64,000 nucleotides of DNA from Frankiaceae bacterium (GCA_016650445.1 JAENVS010000036.1:1-64000), one strand, 5' to 3'. Counted from the first letter of the stretch, positions 26,501-34,485 are shown. A program made the numbers and translations. Notes: generated by a model from the letters alone, not told the origin.

Positions 26501-27650
26501 GCTGGAGCTCCGACGTGGCTGGCTCTGGCCGCTCGGAGGGAACCGCGCCGCGAGCGGCCAGCCGCCGCAGCATCTCGTCGTACTGCAGGGCGATGTCGGA
26601 CCAGCGGTACTGCAGCTCCGCGCGCGCCCGTCCGCGAGCGCCCAGCTCGCGCATCATCGACCGCTCAGCCTCGGCGCGCTCCACCTGCGTCCCCACACAC
26701 CCCGGGTCGGTGAACCACAGCGCGGCACCACCGGTGGTCTCGCGGTTGTAGACGCACTCGTAGCCCACGACGGGCGCCCCGTGAACCATCGCTCGTAGCA
26801 GCGACGGGTTCGTCCCGCCGAGCGAGTGGCCGTGCAAGTACGACGTGCAGCCGGTGAAGAGGGCATCCAGGAGCCGCTGGTCCCAGACGGCACCGAGCAG
26901 CCGGATCCGGTCGTCTCCGGTTGCCTCCTCCTCTATCGACGCGGAGTAGGCCCCGGGGTATCCCGCGAAGCCGACGACGACCAGTGGAAGGCGCGACCCG
27001 CTCTTCTGGAAGCCGCGGATCATCTCGCAGACCTGGTTCTCGGGCTCGAACCGCGCGACGATCAGGTGGTAGCGGTCAGGCGTGAGCCCCAGCGGGGACA
27101 GCAGCGTCCCCAGCTCCAGGTCGCTGAGTGCCGTCCTGGTTGCGCCGTAGGCGATGAGGGTGCTGTCGACGCCGTAGTGGGCGTCAGTCTCGGCCTTCAT
27201 CGCACCCGAGTCGACGATCACCTCGCTGGCCGCATGTACGCCCCAGCGGGTCGCGACGGCGTAGTAGCGCTGGCCGGCGCCCTTCCACTTCGCTCGCTTG
27301 CCGTCGTTACCGTCGATGTGCAGGGCGACAGGCAGGCGGGCAGCCCGCATGGCAGCCACCCAGGGGGCGTTGGCGGCGTTGAAGACGACGGCGACGTCCG
27401 GCCGGTCCCGCAGGGCGTGCAGGGCGGACACCCCGCCGTGGGAGAGGGTCTCCAGGGCGCGGCGGTGCAGGGCGGGCAGCACGACCCGGCGCATGCCCCG
27501 ATAGCTCTCGGGCCCGGCCTGAGGCTTGCGGCAGTAGACGGTGACCTCGTGCCCGAGCTCGACCAAGCCGGCGCCGATCTCCTCGACCGCGGTCTCGAAG
27601 CCGCCGTACCGAGCAGGAACCCCGCGGGTCCCCATCAGGGCGATCTTCAC
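26493..27650 (-). CDS. GT4 glycosyltransferase with DUF1972 N-terminus
   Basis: A 385-residue GT4. The N-terminal DUF1972 signature is VKIALMGTRGVPARYGGFET, typical of rhamnosyltransferase-like enzymes that often start polysaccharide repeat units. The C-terminal half has GHSLGGTNPSLLRAMVHGAPV. GTG at 27650 is preferred because it sits right at the family's usual N-terminus and GGAGG lies just upstream with a short spacer. GTG 27698 would add 16 residues. It is the first gene of the leftward operon that ends at 11058, with the stop overlapping the RgpF-WbsX start. A duplicate of its last 55 codons lies at 29849-30015. Confidence 0.87.
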   Translation of the reverse strand: MKIALMGTRGVPARYGGFETAVEEIGAGLVELGHEVTVYCRKPQAGPESYRGMRRVVLPALHRRALETLSHGGVSALHALRDRPDVAVVFNAANAPWVAAMRAARLPVALHIDGNDGKRAKWKGAGQRYYAVATRWGVHAASEVIVDSGAMKAETDAHYGVDSTLIAYGATRTALSDLELGTLLSPLGLTPDRYHLIVARFEPENQVCEMIRGFQKSGSRLPLVVVGFAGYPGAYSASIEEEATGDDRIRLLGAVWDQRLLDALFTGCTSYLHGHSLGGTNPSLLRAMVHGAPVVGYECVYNRETTGGAALWFTDPGCVGTQVERAEAERSMMRELGARGRARAELQYRWSDIALQYDEMLRRLAARGAVPSERPEPATSELQRG

Positions 27651-27681
27651 GGTCCTCCGACTGGCGGCGCGGTCAGGGCGC

Positions 27682-27714
27682 TGTCCACTTTTGGACACGG
27701 CTGACCGAGTCTAA
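27682..27714 (-). promoter_or_regulatory. Putative promoter region of the leftward glycan operon
   Basis: On the minus strand TAGACT at 27714-27709 fits an actinobacterial -10 box (TANNNT). Just downstream is a perfect 6-bp inverted repeat with a 4-base loop, TGTCCA-CTTT-TGGACA (27682-27697), between the putative start of transcription and GTG 27650. It could be an operator or a leader hairpin. No clear -35 was found. Confidence 0.35.
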
Positions 27715-27727
27715 CGAACGCCGAGTG

Positions 27728-28090
27728 TCAGGCGGGACGGCGAGCGACGGCGATGATCGACGGGCCCAGCGTCGGGCGGCGCTCGGCGAGGAAGGAGAGC
27801 CCGCGCTTGGCGAGCACGGCACCGCGGCCGCTCCGCCCGGAGTCCAGGTAGAAGTGCCGGCTCACCATCGACACCGGTTCGAGGCCGGCGTACTCCAGCA
27901 ACGCGCGCATCTCGGCGAAGGTGTACTCACGCGCGTGCCGTGCGTGCGGGACCCCGCCGATCCAGTCCGGCAGCGGCGTCGCGATGCTCTGGCCGCGCAG
28001 CGCCCTGAGCCGGTTCAGCAGGTAGGCGGCGTTGGGTGTCGTCAGCAGCAGGTTGCCGCCGGGTCGCAGCACCCGCCGGCACTCCTCGAG
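27728..28090 (-). pseudogene. Methyltransferase C-terminal fragment, copy 1
   Basis: About 120 codons of the C-terminal half of a class I methyltransferase: ECRRVLRPGGNLLLTTPNAAYL, then DWIGGVPHARHAREYTF and a basic tail ending ARRPA. The SAM-binding N-terminal half is absent. Homology stops abruptly at 28090, inside the segment that is continuous in copy 2 (28761-29338). GTG 28072 could start a 114-residue peptide, but it would lack a SAM site. It is best read as a remnant. Confidence 0.75.
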
Positions 28091-28220
28091 ATCGGGACCC
28101 TGCGCGCCGCGGAGAGCCTGCCTTCCTCGCCGTCGTCAGCCAGGTTGCGAACGTTGCTGCGGAGGCGGAGGGGGACAGCGGGCAGGCCACGCCGCAGGTC
28201 TGTGGACAGCTCCTTGAACT

Positions 28221-28574
28221 GTGGACGAACCGCGGCACCGGTCGTCCCCACGCCCTACCGTCCTCGTCGTGCCAACCGCTGCCGCGACGCCGTACTTCTG
28301 GCTTCAGCCTTTGGTGACGGCAACGGCGGCCTTGTTCGTGCTGCTGGGCGCGGGCGTCACCGTCTTTCAACGCTACCGAGCCGATCGCAAGGAGCAGTGG
28401 TGGAAGCGGACCCAGTGGGCACTCGAGCTGATCCTTCGGCCGGAGGAGGACGCCAACGTGCTCGGCCTCGATGTCTTGACCCAGCAGGTCACGGCGAAGG
28501 TCGCGGATCGCGAGGACGCCGCCGTCGTCCGTGACGTGCTCACGCCATGGGTGGACTTCTACCAGGAGCGCTAG
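28221..28574 (+). CDS. Hypothetical single-pass membrane protein
   Basis: A 117-residue protein. After a short basic N-terminus there is one hydrophobic segment (LVTATAALFVLLGAGVTVF), then a soluble charged tail (RADRKEQWWKRTQWALELIL, later VVRDVLTPWVDFYQER). It should be anchored with the C-terminus in the cytoplasm. GTG 28221 is used; an internal GTG before PTAAATPYFW is possible. It is followed 24 bases later by a small gene with a strong ribosome site, so the two form a pair. The pair separates two decayed methyltransferase fragments and may have arrived by insertion. No family was recognised. Confidence 0.6.
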   Translation: MDEPRHRSSPRPTVLVVPTAAATPYFWLQPLVTATAALFVLLGAGVTVFQRYRADRKEQWWKRTQWALELILRPEEDANVLGLDVLTQQVTAKVADREDAAVVRDVLTPWVDFYQER

Positions 28575-28598
28575 GAGAATGGCGACAAGGAGGCAGTG

Positions 28599-28760
28599 AT
28601 GTCAGAGCAGTGGCACGGGTCGCGCGACGTTGTGACCGACGAGCCTCGGGTGATCAGCGAGCGGGTAGCCCGCGCGGCAGCCAGGGCGCTGCTGGCTGCC
28701 AACGAGAAGCTTGGTGTCGAGTCCGACGCCAAGACGAAGCGGCTCGCTGCGGCCCGTTAG
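28599..28760 (+). CDS. Small basic helical protein
   Basis: A 53-residue protein, MSEQWHGSRDVVTDEPRVIS at its start and then an Ala/Arg-rich helix ([20 protein letters not shown]). An AGGAGG ribosome site lies 6-8 bases upstream of the ATG, which strongly supports translation. It follows the membrane protein at 28221 and ends exactly where homology to the methyltransferase remnant on the other strand begins. Function unknown. Confidence 0.6.
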   Translation: MSEQWHGSRDVVTDEPRVISERVARAAARALLAANEKLGVESDAKTKRLAAAR

Positions 28761-29338
28761 GCCGAGCACGCCGCCGCGGCCGCTGCGACCGGAGTCCAGG
28801 TATAAGTGCCGGCTCACCAGGGACACCGGGGTCAGGCCCGCATGCTCGAGCAACTGGCGCATCTCGGCGAAGGTGTACTCACGCGCGTGCCGTGCGTGCG
28901 GGACGCCGCCGATCCAGTTCGACATGCTGCGTCGCGATGCTCTGGCCGCGCAGCGCCCAGCCGGTTCAGCAGGTAGGCGGCGTTGGGTGTCGTCAGCAGC
29001 AGGTAGCCGCCGGGTTTCAGCACCCGCCGGCACTCCTCGAGCGAGCGCATCGGGTAGTCGCGTAGGTGCTCGTAGACCTCGGTCATCACGACTGCGTCGT
29101 ACGCCTCGCTGTCCAGCGGGTACGGCACCTGCTCCAGGTCCCAGGTCACGGCGGTCACGCCGTGCTCCTCGAGCAGCCGGGCCATCCGGCCGGTCTCTCC
29201 CGAGCCCCACGCGTCCGCGGTCGTAACGATGTCCACCGACACCGCGTCGTGGCCGAGGTCGGCGAGGCGGGCGATCTGGTCCCCGGGTGCCGACCCGAGC
29301 TCGACGACGCGCGCGGGTGGCGGCACCAGCGTCAGCAG
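28761..29338 (-). pseudogene. Methyltransferase remnant, copy 2, frameshifted
   Basis: A class I methyltransferase that has lost both ends and its frame. From 29326 leftward it reads VVELGSAPGDQIARLADLGH (SAM motif I) to ECRRVLKPGGYLLLTTPNAAYL. Compared with copy 1, two bases are missing near 28958 and one is extra near 28925. The frame then recovers as NWIGGVPHARHAREYTFAEM. Homology ends at 28761, where the stop of the 53-residue gene lies. A stop codon interrupts the frame just before LEAQLLTLVPP, so the N-terminus is lost too. The two indels and double truncation argue against function. Confidence 0.78.
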
Positions 29339-29412
29339 CTGCGCCTCGAGTCAGCTGGCCGGACGGGCCGATGCCGCCACGATGACAAAGGTCGACCAGT
29401 GGCTGCGCGACT

Positions 29413-29856
29413 TCATCGGACTGTGAGCCGCCCTGCTCCGCCTCGAGATCCGGGACCCTGCGCGCTGCGGGGCCCCGCGGGCGGGGAGGTGGGTCGCAGG
29501 CGCGTTGGTTCGGGCTCGCGGAACGGAAGCCGCAACAGCGGGCTCGCTGCGGTGACCAAGTGGTTGCCGACCGGAGGGGCGGGCGGGAAGAGCCACGTCG
29601 TCATGGTGCCTCGCACCGCGTCGCCGCGACGCGCCAGCCGCTTGGGCAGCGTCCTCACCCGACGCCGCCACAGCCGACCCTTGCCGGCCACCCCGCGCAG
29701 CGGCGAGGTCGCCCGCCAGGAGACGCAGGTGAGCACCTCCGTCATCTGCCGGCGGTACTCGTTGGCGGCCGCCTCGAGCTGCCCGACGCGAAGCCGGAGA
29801 GAGTCGTTCTCCTCGCGCAGGGCGTCGACCAGGTCGTGATCGGGCAGCTCATCCAC
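29413..29856 (-). pseudogene. Duplicate of the RgpF-WbsX N-terminus
   Basis: The first roughly 115 codons nearly repeat the start of the intact gene at 24314-26500: MDELPDHDLVDALREENDSL, then the coiled coil and MTEVLTCVSWRATSPLRGVAG. Similarity fades near 29515. The frame then runs into unrelated sequence and stops at 29413, before the RgpF domain. It keeps the overlap with a fragment of the GT4 gene (29849-30015), so the copied piece spans the original gene junction. Confidence 0.85.
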
Positions 29857-30015
29857 GCAGGAGCTCCGACGTGGCTGGCTCTGGCCGCTCGGCGGGAACC
29901 GCGCCGCGAGCGGCCAGCCGCCGCAGCATCTCGTCGTACGGCAGGGCGATGTCGGACCAGCGGTACTGCAGCTCCGCGCGCACCCGCCCGCGAGCGCCCA
30001 GCTCGCGCATCATCG
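29849..30015 (-). pseudogene. Duplicate of the DUF1972 GT4 C-terminus
   Basis: About 55 codons match the C-terminal end of the GT4 at 26493-27650: MMRELGARGRVRAELQYRWS through the end ERPEPATSELLRG, with a few substitutions. Homology ends sharply at about 30015, with unrelated sequence upstream. No catalytic part is present. Confidence 0.85.
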
Positions 30016-30105
30016 ACTGTGGAGTGACGGCGCGTTGAGATTTCTCTCCACCGGCCGACGGGGGCGTGGACGAGGTGGCAAGCGCGGTCACCACGCACGT
30101 CGCAT

Positions 30106-30143
30106 GGGTAGTTCGGGCGGAGCGCGGGTAGTCCGAACAACCC
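30106..30143. repeat. Inverted repeat before the response regulator
   Basis: GGGTAGTTCGG (30106-30116) and CCGAACAACCC (30133-30143) form an 11-bp inverted repeat with one mismatch and a 16-base loop. It lies 38 bases before the ATG used for the response-regulator gene. It could be an operator, or a terminator for transcription coming from the left. Confidence 0.45.
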
Positions 30144-30180
30144 AGTGGGGCTCAAGGTCGTGCGGCAAACGGCCGAGTCC

Positions 30181-30573
30181 ATGATCATGTTGATCGTTGC
30201 GGCTGATGACGACCCTGGGGTCCGCAGCCTGTTCGTCGCCGAGCTGACCTTGGCGGGGCACACGGTTGTCGAGGCCGACGATGGCCTCGCGGCGCTCAGC
30301 GCGATCGAACGCGTCTCCCCAGATGCGGTAGTCCTTGACGTGATGATGCCCGAGCTCGACGGCTGGGCCCTCCTTACGCGCCTGCGCGCCGACGAGCGCT
30401 TCCGTGACCTCCCGGTGGTGCTGGTCAGCGCGCGCTGCGTCGGCGACGACGTGCGACACGGTTACGAGCTCGGCGCGAGCGCCGTGCTCCCGAAGCCCTA
30501 CAGCGGCCAGCAGCTGTGTGAGGTTCTTTCCGCTCTCGTGCTCGCCAGGCAGCAAGCGCGCCAGTCCGTCTGA
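30181..30573 (+). CDS. Stand-alone response-regulator receiver
   Basis: A 130-residue CheY/DivK-like receiver without an output domain. The acidic triad is AADDD at 7-11, the phospho-acceptor is Asp53 in VVLDVMMPELDGW, the conserved Ser is in LVSAR, and Lys105 lies in LPKPYSG. ATG 30181 is chosen because the receiver fold begins there. GTG 30145 would add 12 residues of poor fit. No histidine kinase is nearby, so its partner must be elsewhere. It sits between decayed glycan genes and the toxin-antitoxin island. Confidence 0.85.
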   Translation: MIMLIVAADDDPGVRSLFVAELTLAGHTVVEADDGLAALSAIERVSPDAVVLDVMMPELDGWALLTRLRADERFRDLPVVLVSARCVGDDVRHGYELGASAVLPKPYSGQQLCEVLSALVLARQQARQSV

Positions 30574-30809
30574 TCGGGAGCCAGCGGCTGCCGACGGCTC
30601 CGCCGTCGTGCGACCAGGACAGGTCGCGCCACTCGCCAGCGGCGAGCTCACGGCTCGACCACGACGGCCGTCGGGGTGACCTGACGGCGCGGGAGCGGCA
30701 GGGCCTTGGTGCGGGGGTGACGGCGCCGGTGGCGGTGATCGCGAACATGCGCGGCGGACCGGGCCGGTCGAAGCCGTTCGTGCGGCGTACGGGACGGACG
30801 GCCTGCTTC

Positions 30810-30837
30810 TCCACAGATGTCCTGGCCGTGGTGACCG
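30810..30837 (+). repeat. 28-bp dispersed direct repeat, copy 1
   Basis: A 28-base sequence beginning TCCACAGATGTCCTGG is repeated without change at 34486-34513. A shorter variant is at about 51274. Bases 30574-30885 otherwise hold no gene I can support. Confidence 0.6.
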
Positions 30838-30885
30838 GCGTACGGATCGCTGCTTTCTTGACCTTCGGCGGAAGGAGCGGTGACC

Positions 30886-31254
30886 ATGGCGCTGGAGGAG
30901 AGCTCGCGGCGGCTGCTGTACGCATCGGCGGCTGCTGCTCTCGGGACGGAGGCGGCCGACGTGCTGATGGAGCATCTGCCGCCTGCGGGGTGGGCTGATC
31001 TGGCCCGCCGTGGCGACGTCGAACACGAGACCGGGCTGCTGCGCGCGGACATCGGGACGGTCCGGGCGGAGATCGGCACGCTGCGTGCCGAGATGACCGG
31101 CGAGTTCGCGGGGGTGCGGGCCGAGATGGCTGGCCTCGGTGACCAGCTGCGGACGGAGATCCACGCGGCGCTGGCGTCGCAGACGCGTTGGATGGTCACG
31201 GTGATGCTGGCGCTAGGTGCGCTCTTCGCGACGGTGAACGTCCTCGGCCGATAG
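30886..31254 (+). CDS. Coiled-coil protein with C-terminal membrane anchor
   Basis: A 122-residue protein. The N-terminal half is helical, the middle has heptads with repeating RAEIG / RAEM units (GTVRAEIGTLRAEMTGEFAG), and the C-terminus is one membrane segment (WMVTVMLALGALFATVNVLG). It resembles the DUF1640-like coiled-coil group. ATG 30886 has AAGGAG 8 bases upstream; GTG 30880 is too close to that site. Parts of the same gene recur at 31360-31431 and 35384-35477, so this may be the intact member of a decaying local family. Function unknown. Confidence 0.7.
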   Translation: MALEESSRRLLYASAAAALGTEAADVLMEHLPPAGWADLARRGDVEHETGLLRADIGTVRAEIGTLRAEMTGEFAGVRAEMAGLGDQLRTEIHAALASQTRWMVTVMLALGALFATVNVLGR

Positions 31255-31260
31255 CAGTCG

Positions 31261-31293
31261 CCGTACCTCGAAGCCGGTTGAGGTCGAGCGCGC
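31261..31293 (+). repeat. Dispersed repeat, copy 1
   Basis: A stretch starting CCGTACCTCG and ending GGTCGAGCG is found again at 33841-33871 with small differences. The first copy lies just after the coiled-coil/TM gene, the second just after the first vapC gene. It may be a mark of shared ancestry of these flanks. Confidence 0.5.
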
Positions 31294-31359
31294 GAACCTC
31301 GGGCAACTCGCCGCAGCAGGCGGAAAAGGGACCCGGCTCCTGGCGCGGCCGCGTCACAG

Positions 31360-31431
31360 ATGCGTGTGGTGGTCACGCTCATGCTCGCCCTCGGTGCGCT
31401 CTTGACGACCGTGAACCTGCTCGGTCAGTAG
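31360..31431 (+). pseudogene. Fragment of the coiled-coil/TM gene
   Basis: Twenty-three codons and a stop match the C-terminal membrane segment of the gene at 30886-31254: MRVVVTLMLALGALLTTVNL followed by LGQ. The N-terminal coiled coil is missing. It lies 130 bases after the intact gene. Confidence 0.65.
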
Positions 31432-31493
31432 CGACGGTCCGGTGGGGTCGACCTCGACCTCGCCCCCGAGAACGTGACTGGAGCGCATCCCGC

Positions 31494-31591
31494 GGTCAAG
31501 TTTCTGGGTATTGGTGCTGACGGATGGGCGCATCCCCACGACAATGAATGCAGAAACTTGACCAGGCGGCACCATCGTGGTCAAGTTTTTG
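31494..31591. promoter_or_regulatory. Operator with 13-bp inverted repeats before the Fic gene
   Basis: GGTCAAGTTTCTG (31494-31506) and CAGAAACTTGACC (31551-31563) are a perfect 13-bp inverted repeat. A third half-site, GGTCAAGTTTTTG (31579-31591), with one change, ends 18 bases before the GTG start at 31610. The AT-rich arms stand out in this GC-rich region. The winged-helix N-terminus of the Fic protein is a candidate for the binding factor, which would make the gene self-regulated. Confidence 0.7.
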
Positions 31592-31609
31592 AGGAAAGAG
31601 GTGAGCTGA

Positions 31610-33085
31610 GTGGTCGGAGCGTGGCCGGAGCTCGTCTTCGCAGGCGACGCTGCACCCGCCGTGCTCACCCGGGCGGTCCAGCGCGGCACGCTGCGGCGTC
31701 TCGCCAGCGGTGTGTACACCAGCCTCGTCGCAGACGACCCGGAGGTGGTCGTCCGCAAGCACCTCTGGACGATCCTGAGCCATGAACTGCCGGGCGCCGT
31801 CCTCGTCGACCGCACAGCCACCAACCCCGCCAACGTGGCTGACATCGTCCTGGTCGACCACGCTCGCAAGCGGGCGTTGGAGCTGCCCGGCGTGACGGTG
31901 CTACCTCGGGCCGGGGGCGGGCCGGCACCCGGTGACCTGCCCTTCATGGGCACCGGCCTGTTCTTGTCCTCGACGGCTCGGCAGCTGCTCGACAACCTGC
32001 ACCGCGGCCGCGGCTGGGAACGCCGCACCCTTACCGACGAGCAGGTCGAGCACTGGGTCGACGAGCTCGTTGTGACCCGTCGCGAGGACGGCATCAACCG
32101 CCTGCGCGACGAGGCCCGCACGTTGGCCGGGCAGCTCGGGCGGGACAGGGCGATGCTGCGATTCGACGCCCTGGTGAGTGCCGCTCTCAACACCGGCGAT
32201 GCCGACGGGGTCACGAGCCCCCGTCTCGCAGCGCGAGCGGCTGGGCTCCCTGTCGACACACGACGCATCGAGGCGTTCGAGGCGCTCTCCGCAGAGCTTG
32301 CAGACGCAGCGCCCGACATCATCTCCGACCTCCCCGAGGACGCCGGACGCCGCACCTTGCTGCCCTTCTACGAGGCGTACTTCTCGAACTTCATCGAAGG
32401 GACCGAGTTCACCCTCGACGAAGCCGCCGAGATCATGTTCGCCGGTGCCATCCCTGCCGACCGCCGCGCGGACGCGCACGATGTCCTGGGCACCTTCGAG
32501 ATCGTCAACAACGCCGAGGAGATGCGTCGCGTCCCCCAGGACGTCGACGACTTCGAACAGCTCCTACGCGAACGACACGCCCGTGTCATGGCGCAGCGCA
32601 GTGACAAGCTCCCCGGGAAGTACAAGCTCCGTGCCAACCGCGCCGGCAGCACCCACTTCGTCGACCCCGAGCTCGTCCGCGGGACAATCCGGCAAGGGTT
32701 CGAGATCGGCGCCCACCTGATCGGCCCGTTCGAGCGAGCCGTTTATCACATGTTCCTCGTCTCGGAGGTGCACCCCTTCGCCGACGGCAACGGACGGGTC
32801 GCCCGCGTGATGATGAACGCAGAACTCGTCAGCGCTGGCGAAGTGCGCCTGATCATCCCGATCGTCTACCGCCTCAACTACCTCGAAGCTCTCCGCGGAG
32901 CCACGCGAACCAGCAACTACCAGGGACTGATCAAGACCCTGTCCTTCGCCCGCAAGTACACGGCCCGCGTCGACTTCAGCAGCCGTGACACCGCCGAGGA
33001 CGCACTTACGCGGACGAATGCCCTACGGGATGCAAGCGAGGCGGACGACGCCGGCATTCGCCTCCAGTTGCCCTCGCGCCCATAG
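31610..33085 (+). CDS. AbiEi-like winged helix fused to Fic domain
   Basis: A 491-residue protein. The N-terminal part (about 1-200) looks like an AbiEi-type antitoxin region, with AVLTRAVQRGTLRRLASGVY as the winged-helix signature. The C-terminal half is Fic: the active motif HPFADGNGRVAR starts at His388 and the inhibitory helix motif SNFIEG is at residues 259-264, N-terminal to the core, so this is a class II Fic. Fic enzymes usually transfer AMP from ATP to a target hydroxyl, and the Glu of the inhibitory motif blocks ATP. GTG 31610 follows AGAGGTGA. A three-site operator lies just upstream. Self-contained toxin and antitoxin regions in one chain are possible. The target is unknown. Confidence 0.85.
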   Translation: MVGAWPELVFAGDAAPAVLTRAVQRGTLRRLASGVYTSLVADDPEVVVRKHLWTILSHELPGAVLVDRTATNPANVADIVLVDHARKRALELPGVTVLPRAGGGPAPGDLPFMGTGLFLSSTARQLLDNLHRGRGWERRTLTDEQVEHWVDELVVTRREDGINRLRDEARTLAGQLGRDRAMLRFDALVSAALNTGDADGVTSPRLAARAAGLPVDTRRIEAFEALSAELADAAPDIISDLPEDAGRRTLLPFYEAYFSNFIEGTEFTLDEAAEIMFAGAIPADRRADAHDVLGTFEIVNNAEEMRRVPQDVDDFEQLLRERHARVMAQRSDKLPGKYKLRANRAGSTHFVDPELVRGTIRQGFEIGAHLIGPFERAVYHMFLVSEVHPFADGNGRVARVMMNAELVSAGEVRLIIPIVYRLNYLEALRGATRTSNYQGLIKTLSFARKYTARVDFSSRDTAEDALTRTNALRDASEADDAGIRLQLPSRP

Positions 33086-33167
33086 CCCCTCGCCGCTCGA
33101 CAGGCCGAGGCGCCCGGCCGCCACGACCAGAATGGTCGGCGGAAGGACGGACGGAGATTGTGGCAAG

Positions 33168-33185
33168 TGATGTAGGCTTACATCA
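33168..33185. promoter_or_regulatory. Palindromic operator over the antitoxin start
   Basis: TGATGTA-GGCT-TACATCA is a perfect 7-bp inverted repeat whose last base is the A of the ATG start codon. This is the expected place for an RHH antitoxin to repress its own operon, and implies a very short or absent leader. Confidence 0.7.
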
Positions 33186-33439
33186 TGTTGCGCACGCAGA
33201 TCTCACTGACGGAACAGGAGCGACGGGCGCTGGACGCCGTCTCGGCCCGCACCGGGCGGTCGATCTCGGCGCTCATCCGCGAGGCGGTGGACGCCGTCTA
33301 CGGCGATGAGCGGTCCGACCAGGACGACCTGGCGGCGATGCGGCAGGCGTTCGGTGGGTGGGTCCGCGACCCGGTCGATGACGGGGCCGCCTGGGTGGAC
33401 CGGGTCCGCTCGGGACGGCGGATCGAGGACGCGCGATGA
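33185..33439 (+). CDS. vapB: RHH antitoxin of VapBC module 1
   Basis: An 84-residue ribbon-helix-helix antitoxin. The N-terminal strand and two helices are clear (MLRTQISLTEQERRALDAVS, then TGRSISALIREAVDAVYG). The C-terminal acidic and Trp-containing tail should wrap the toxin. It overlaps the downstream PIN toxin as ATGA. Repression through the palindrome over its own start is expected. Confidence 0.88.
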   Translation: MLRTQISLTEQERRALDAVSARTGRSISALIREAVDAVYGDERSDQDDLAAMRQAFGGWVRDPVDDGAAWVDRVRSGRRIEDAR

Positions 33440-33813
33440 GTGCGCTGGTCGACACCTCTGTCCTCATCGACTACTTGCGGGGACACCAGGGAGCGGCGGA
33501 GCTGCTGGAGAGGGAGCGGGCGGCGCAGCCGCTGCGGGCGAGCGAGATCACCCGACTCGAAGTGCTCGCATGCATGCGTGCCAACGAGGAGCAGCCGACC
33601 CGGCTGCTGCTCGGTGCTCTGCAGTGGCACGCGGTCGATGCTGACGTGGCCGAGAAGGCTGGCGAGCTGGGCCGCGCCTGGCTTCCCGGTCATCGAGGGA
33701 TCGATGGGGCCGACCTGGCCATCGCCGCCACGGCGATGCTGCTCGACGCCCGGTTGCTCACGATGAACGTGCGCCACTTCCCGATGTTCGCGGGGCTCCG
33801 CCGACCGTACTGA
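33436..33813 (+). CDS. vapC: PIN-domain toxin of VapBC module 1
   Basis: A 125-residue PIN ribonuclease. The acidic metal-binding residues are seen in LVDTSVLIDYL, in ITRLEVLACM and in IDGADLAIAATAM. VapC toxins cut RNA, often initiator tRNA or 23S rRNA loops; the target cannot be predicted here. It is translated with the antitoxin at 33185 through an ATGA overlap. Confidence 0.9.
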   Translation: MSALVDTSVLIDYLRGHQGAAELLERERAAQPLRASEITRLEVLACMRANEEQPTRLLLGALQWHAVDADVAEKAGELGRAWLPGHRGIDGADLAIAATAMLLDARLLTMNVRHFPMFAGLRRPY

Positions 33814-33840
33814 CATCAGGCAGGCGGTCGGTAACTGCCG

Positions 33841-33871
33841 CCGTACCTCGGCCGGTTGCGGTCGAGCGCGC
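33841..33871 (+). repeat. Dispersed repeat, copy 2
   Basis: Second copy of the sequence at 31261-31293 (starts CCGTACCTCGGCCGGTTG), lying between module 1 and the leftward secreted protein, whose stop is at its edge. Confidence 0.5.
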
Positions 33872-34455
33872 TAGATCCAGCCGAGGAGGGCGACCTGCTG
33901 GCTCGGTAGCCAGCGGGTGCCGACCGCGCCGCCTCCGTTGGCGACGCAGGCCGGCGCGGGTGTCTTGCGCAGCAGGTGCACCGGTCCGCCTGTCGTACTG
34001 ACAGTGAAGACGTCGTACTGCGGGTTGAACGACTGGATGTAACGGTGGGTGGAGAGGAAGGCGATCGAGCGGTCGTCGGGGGACCAGACGGGCGTCTCCA
34101 TCTTCAGGATCGTGCCGCCGGACCCGTAGCAGCTGGAGACCTGCGGGTGGGTGTCCGGCGCGATGTGTGTCAGCTGCCTGGGTCGGCCGCCGTTGACCGG
34201 GATGACCCAGACGTCGTCGCCGGTCGGGAAGTCGAAGCTCCCGCGCGGTGGCGGGGGTGCTGCCGTCGCTGCCGGAGAGGGAGGTGGGGGCGGCGGGCTC
34301 GCGGGGACGTCGGACGGAGGAGCTGGGCTCGCAGCCACGGACCGGGTCGGGCCGATCACGCCGTCGGGCTGGAGGGCGACCGAGGACGTGACGGCCAGGA
34401 CCAGGACGACGGCGTTCGCGGCTGCGACGCCCATCGTCATCCGGCCACCGCGCAC
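33871..34455 (-). CDS. Membrane-anchored PD40-like beta-propeller fragment protein
   Basis: A 194-residue protein with an N-terminal membrane/signal segment (VAAANAVVLVLAVTSSVAL), a proline/alanine-rich linker (about 40-72) and two PD40/WD40-like beta repeats: VWVIPVNGGRPRQLTHIAPD and PVWSPDDRSIAFLSTH. A full propeller needs six or seven blades, so this is short and may be truncated or a partner-binding form. Starts GTG 34455 and ATG 34440 are both possible. It is probably outside the membrane. It is not part of any toxin module. Confidence 0.6.
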   Translation of the reverse strand: MRGGRMTMGVAAANAVVLVLAVTSSVALQPDGVIGPTRSVAASPAPPSDVPASPPPPPPSPAATAAPPPPRGSFDFPTGDDVWVIPVNGGRPRQLTHIAPDTHPQVSSCYGSGGTILKMETPVWSPDDRSIAFLSTHRYIQSFNPQYDVFTVSTTGGPVHLLRKTPAPACVANGGGAVGTRWLPSQQVALLGWI

Positions 34456-34485
34456 GGCCGCAGGCTACGTGGGGCTTCATCACTT

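Noticed and set aside
30717-30998. A plus-strand open frame around the 28-bp repeat
   Set aside because: It overlaps the start of the coiled-coil/TM gene and has no ribosome site.
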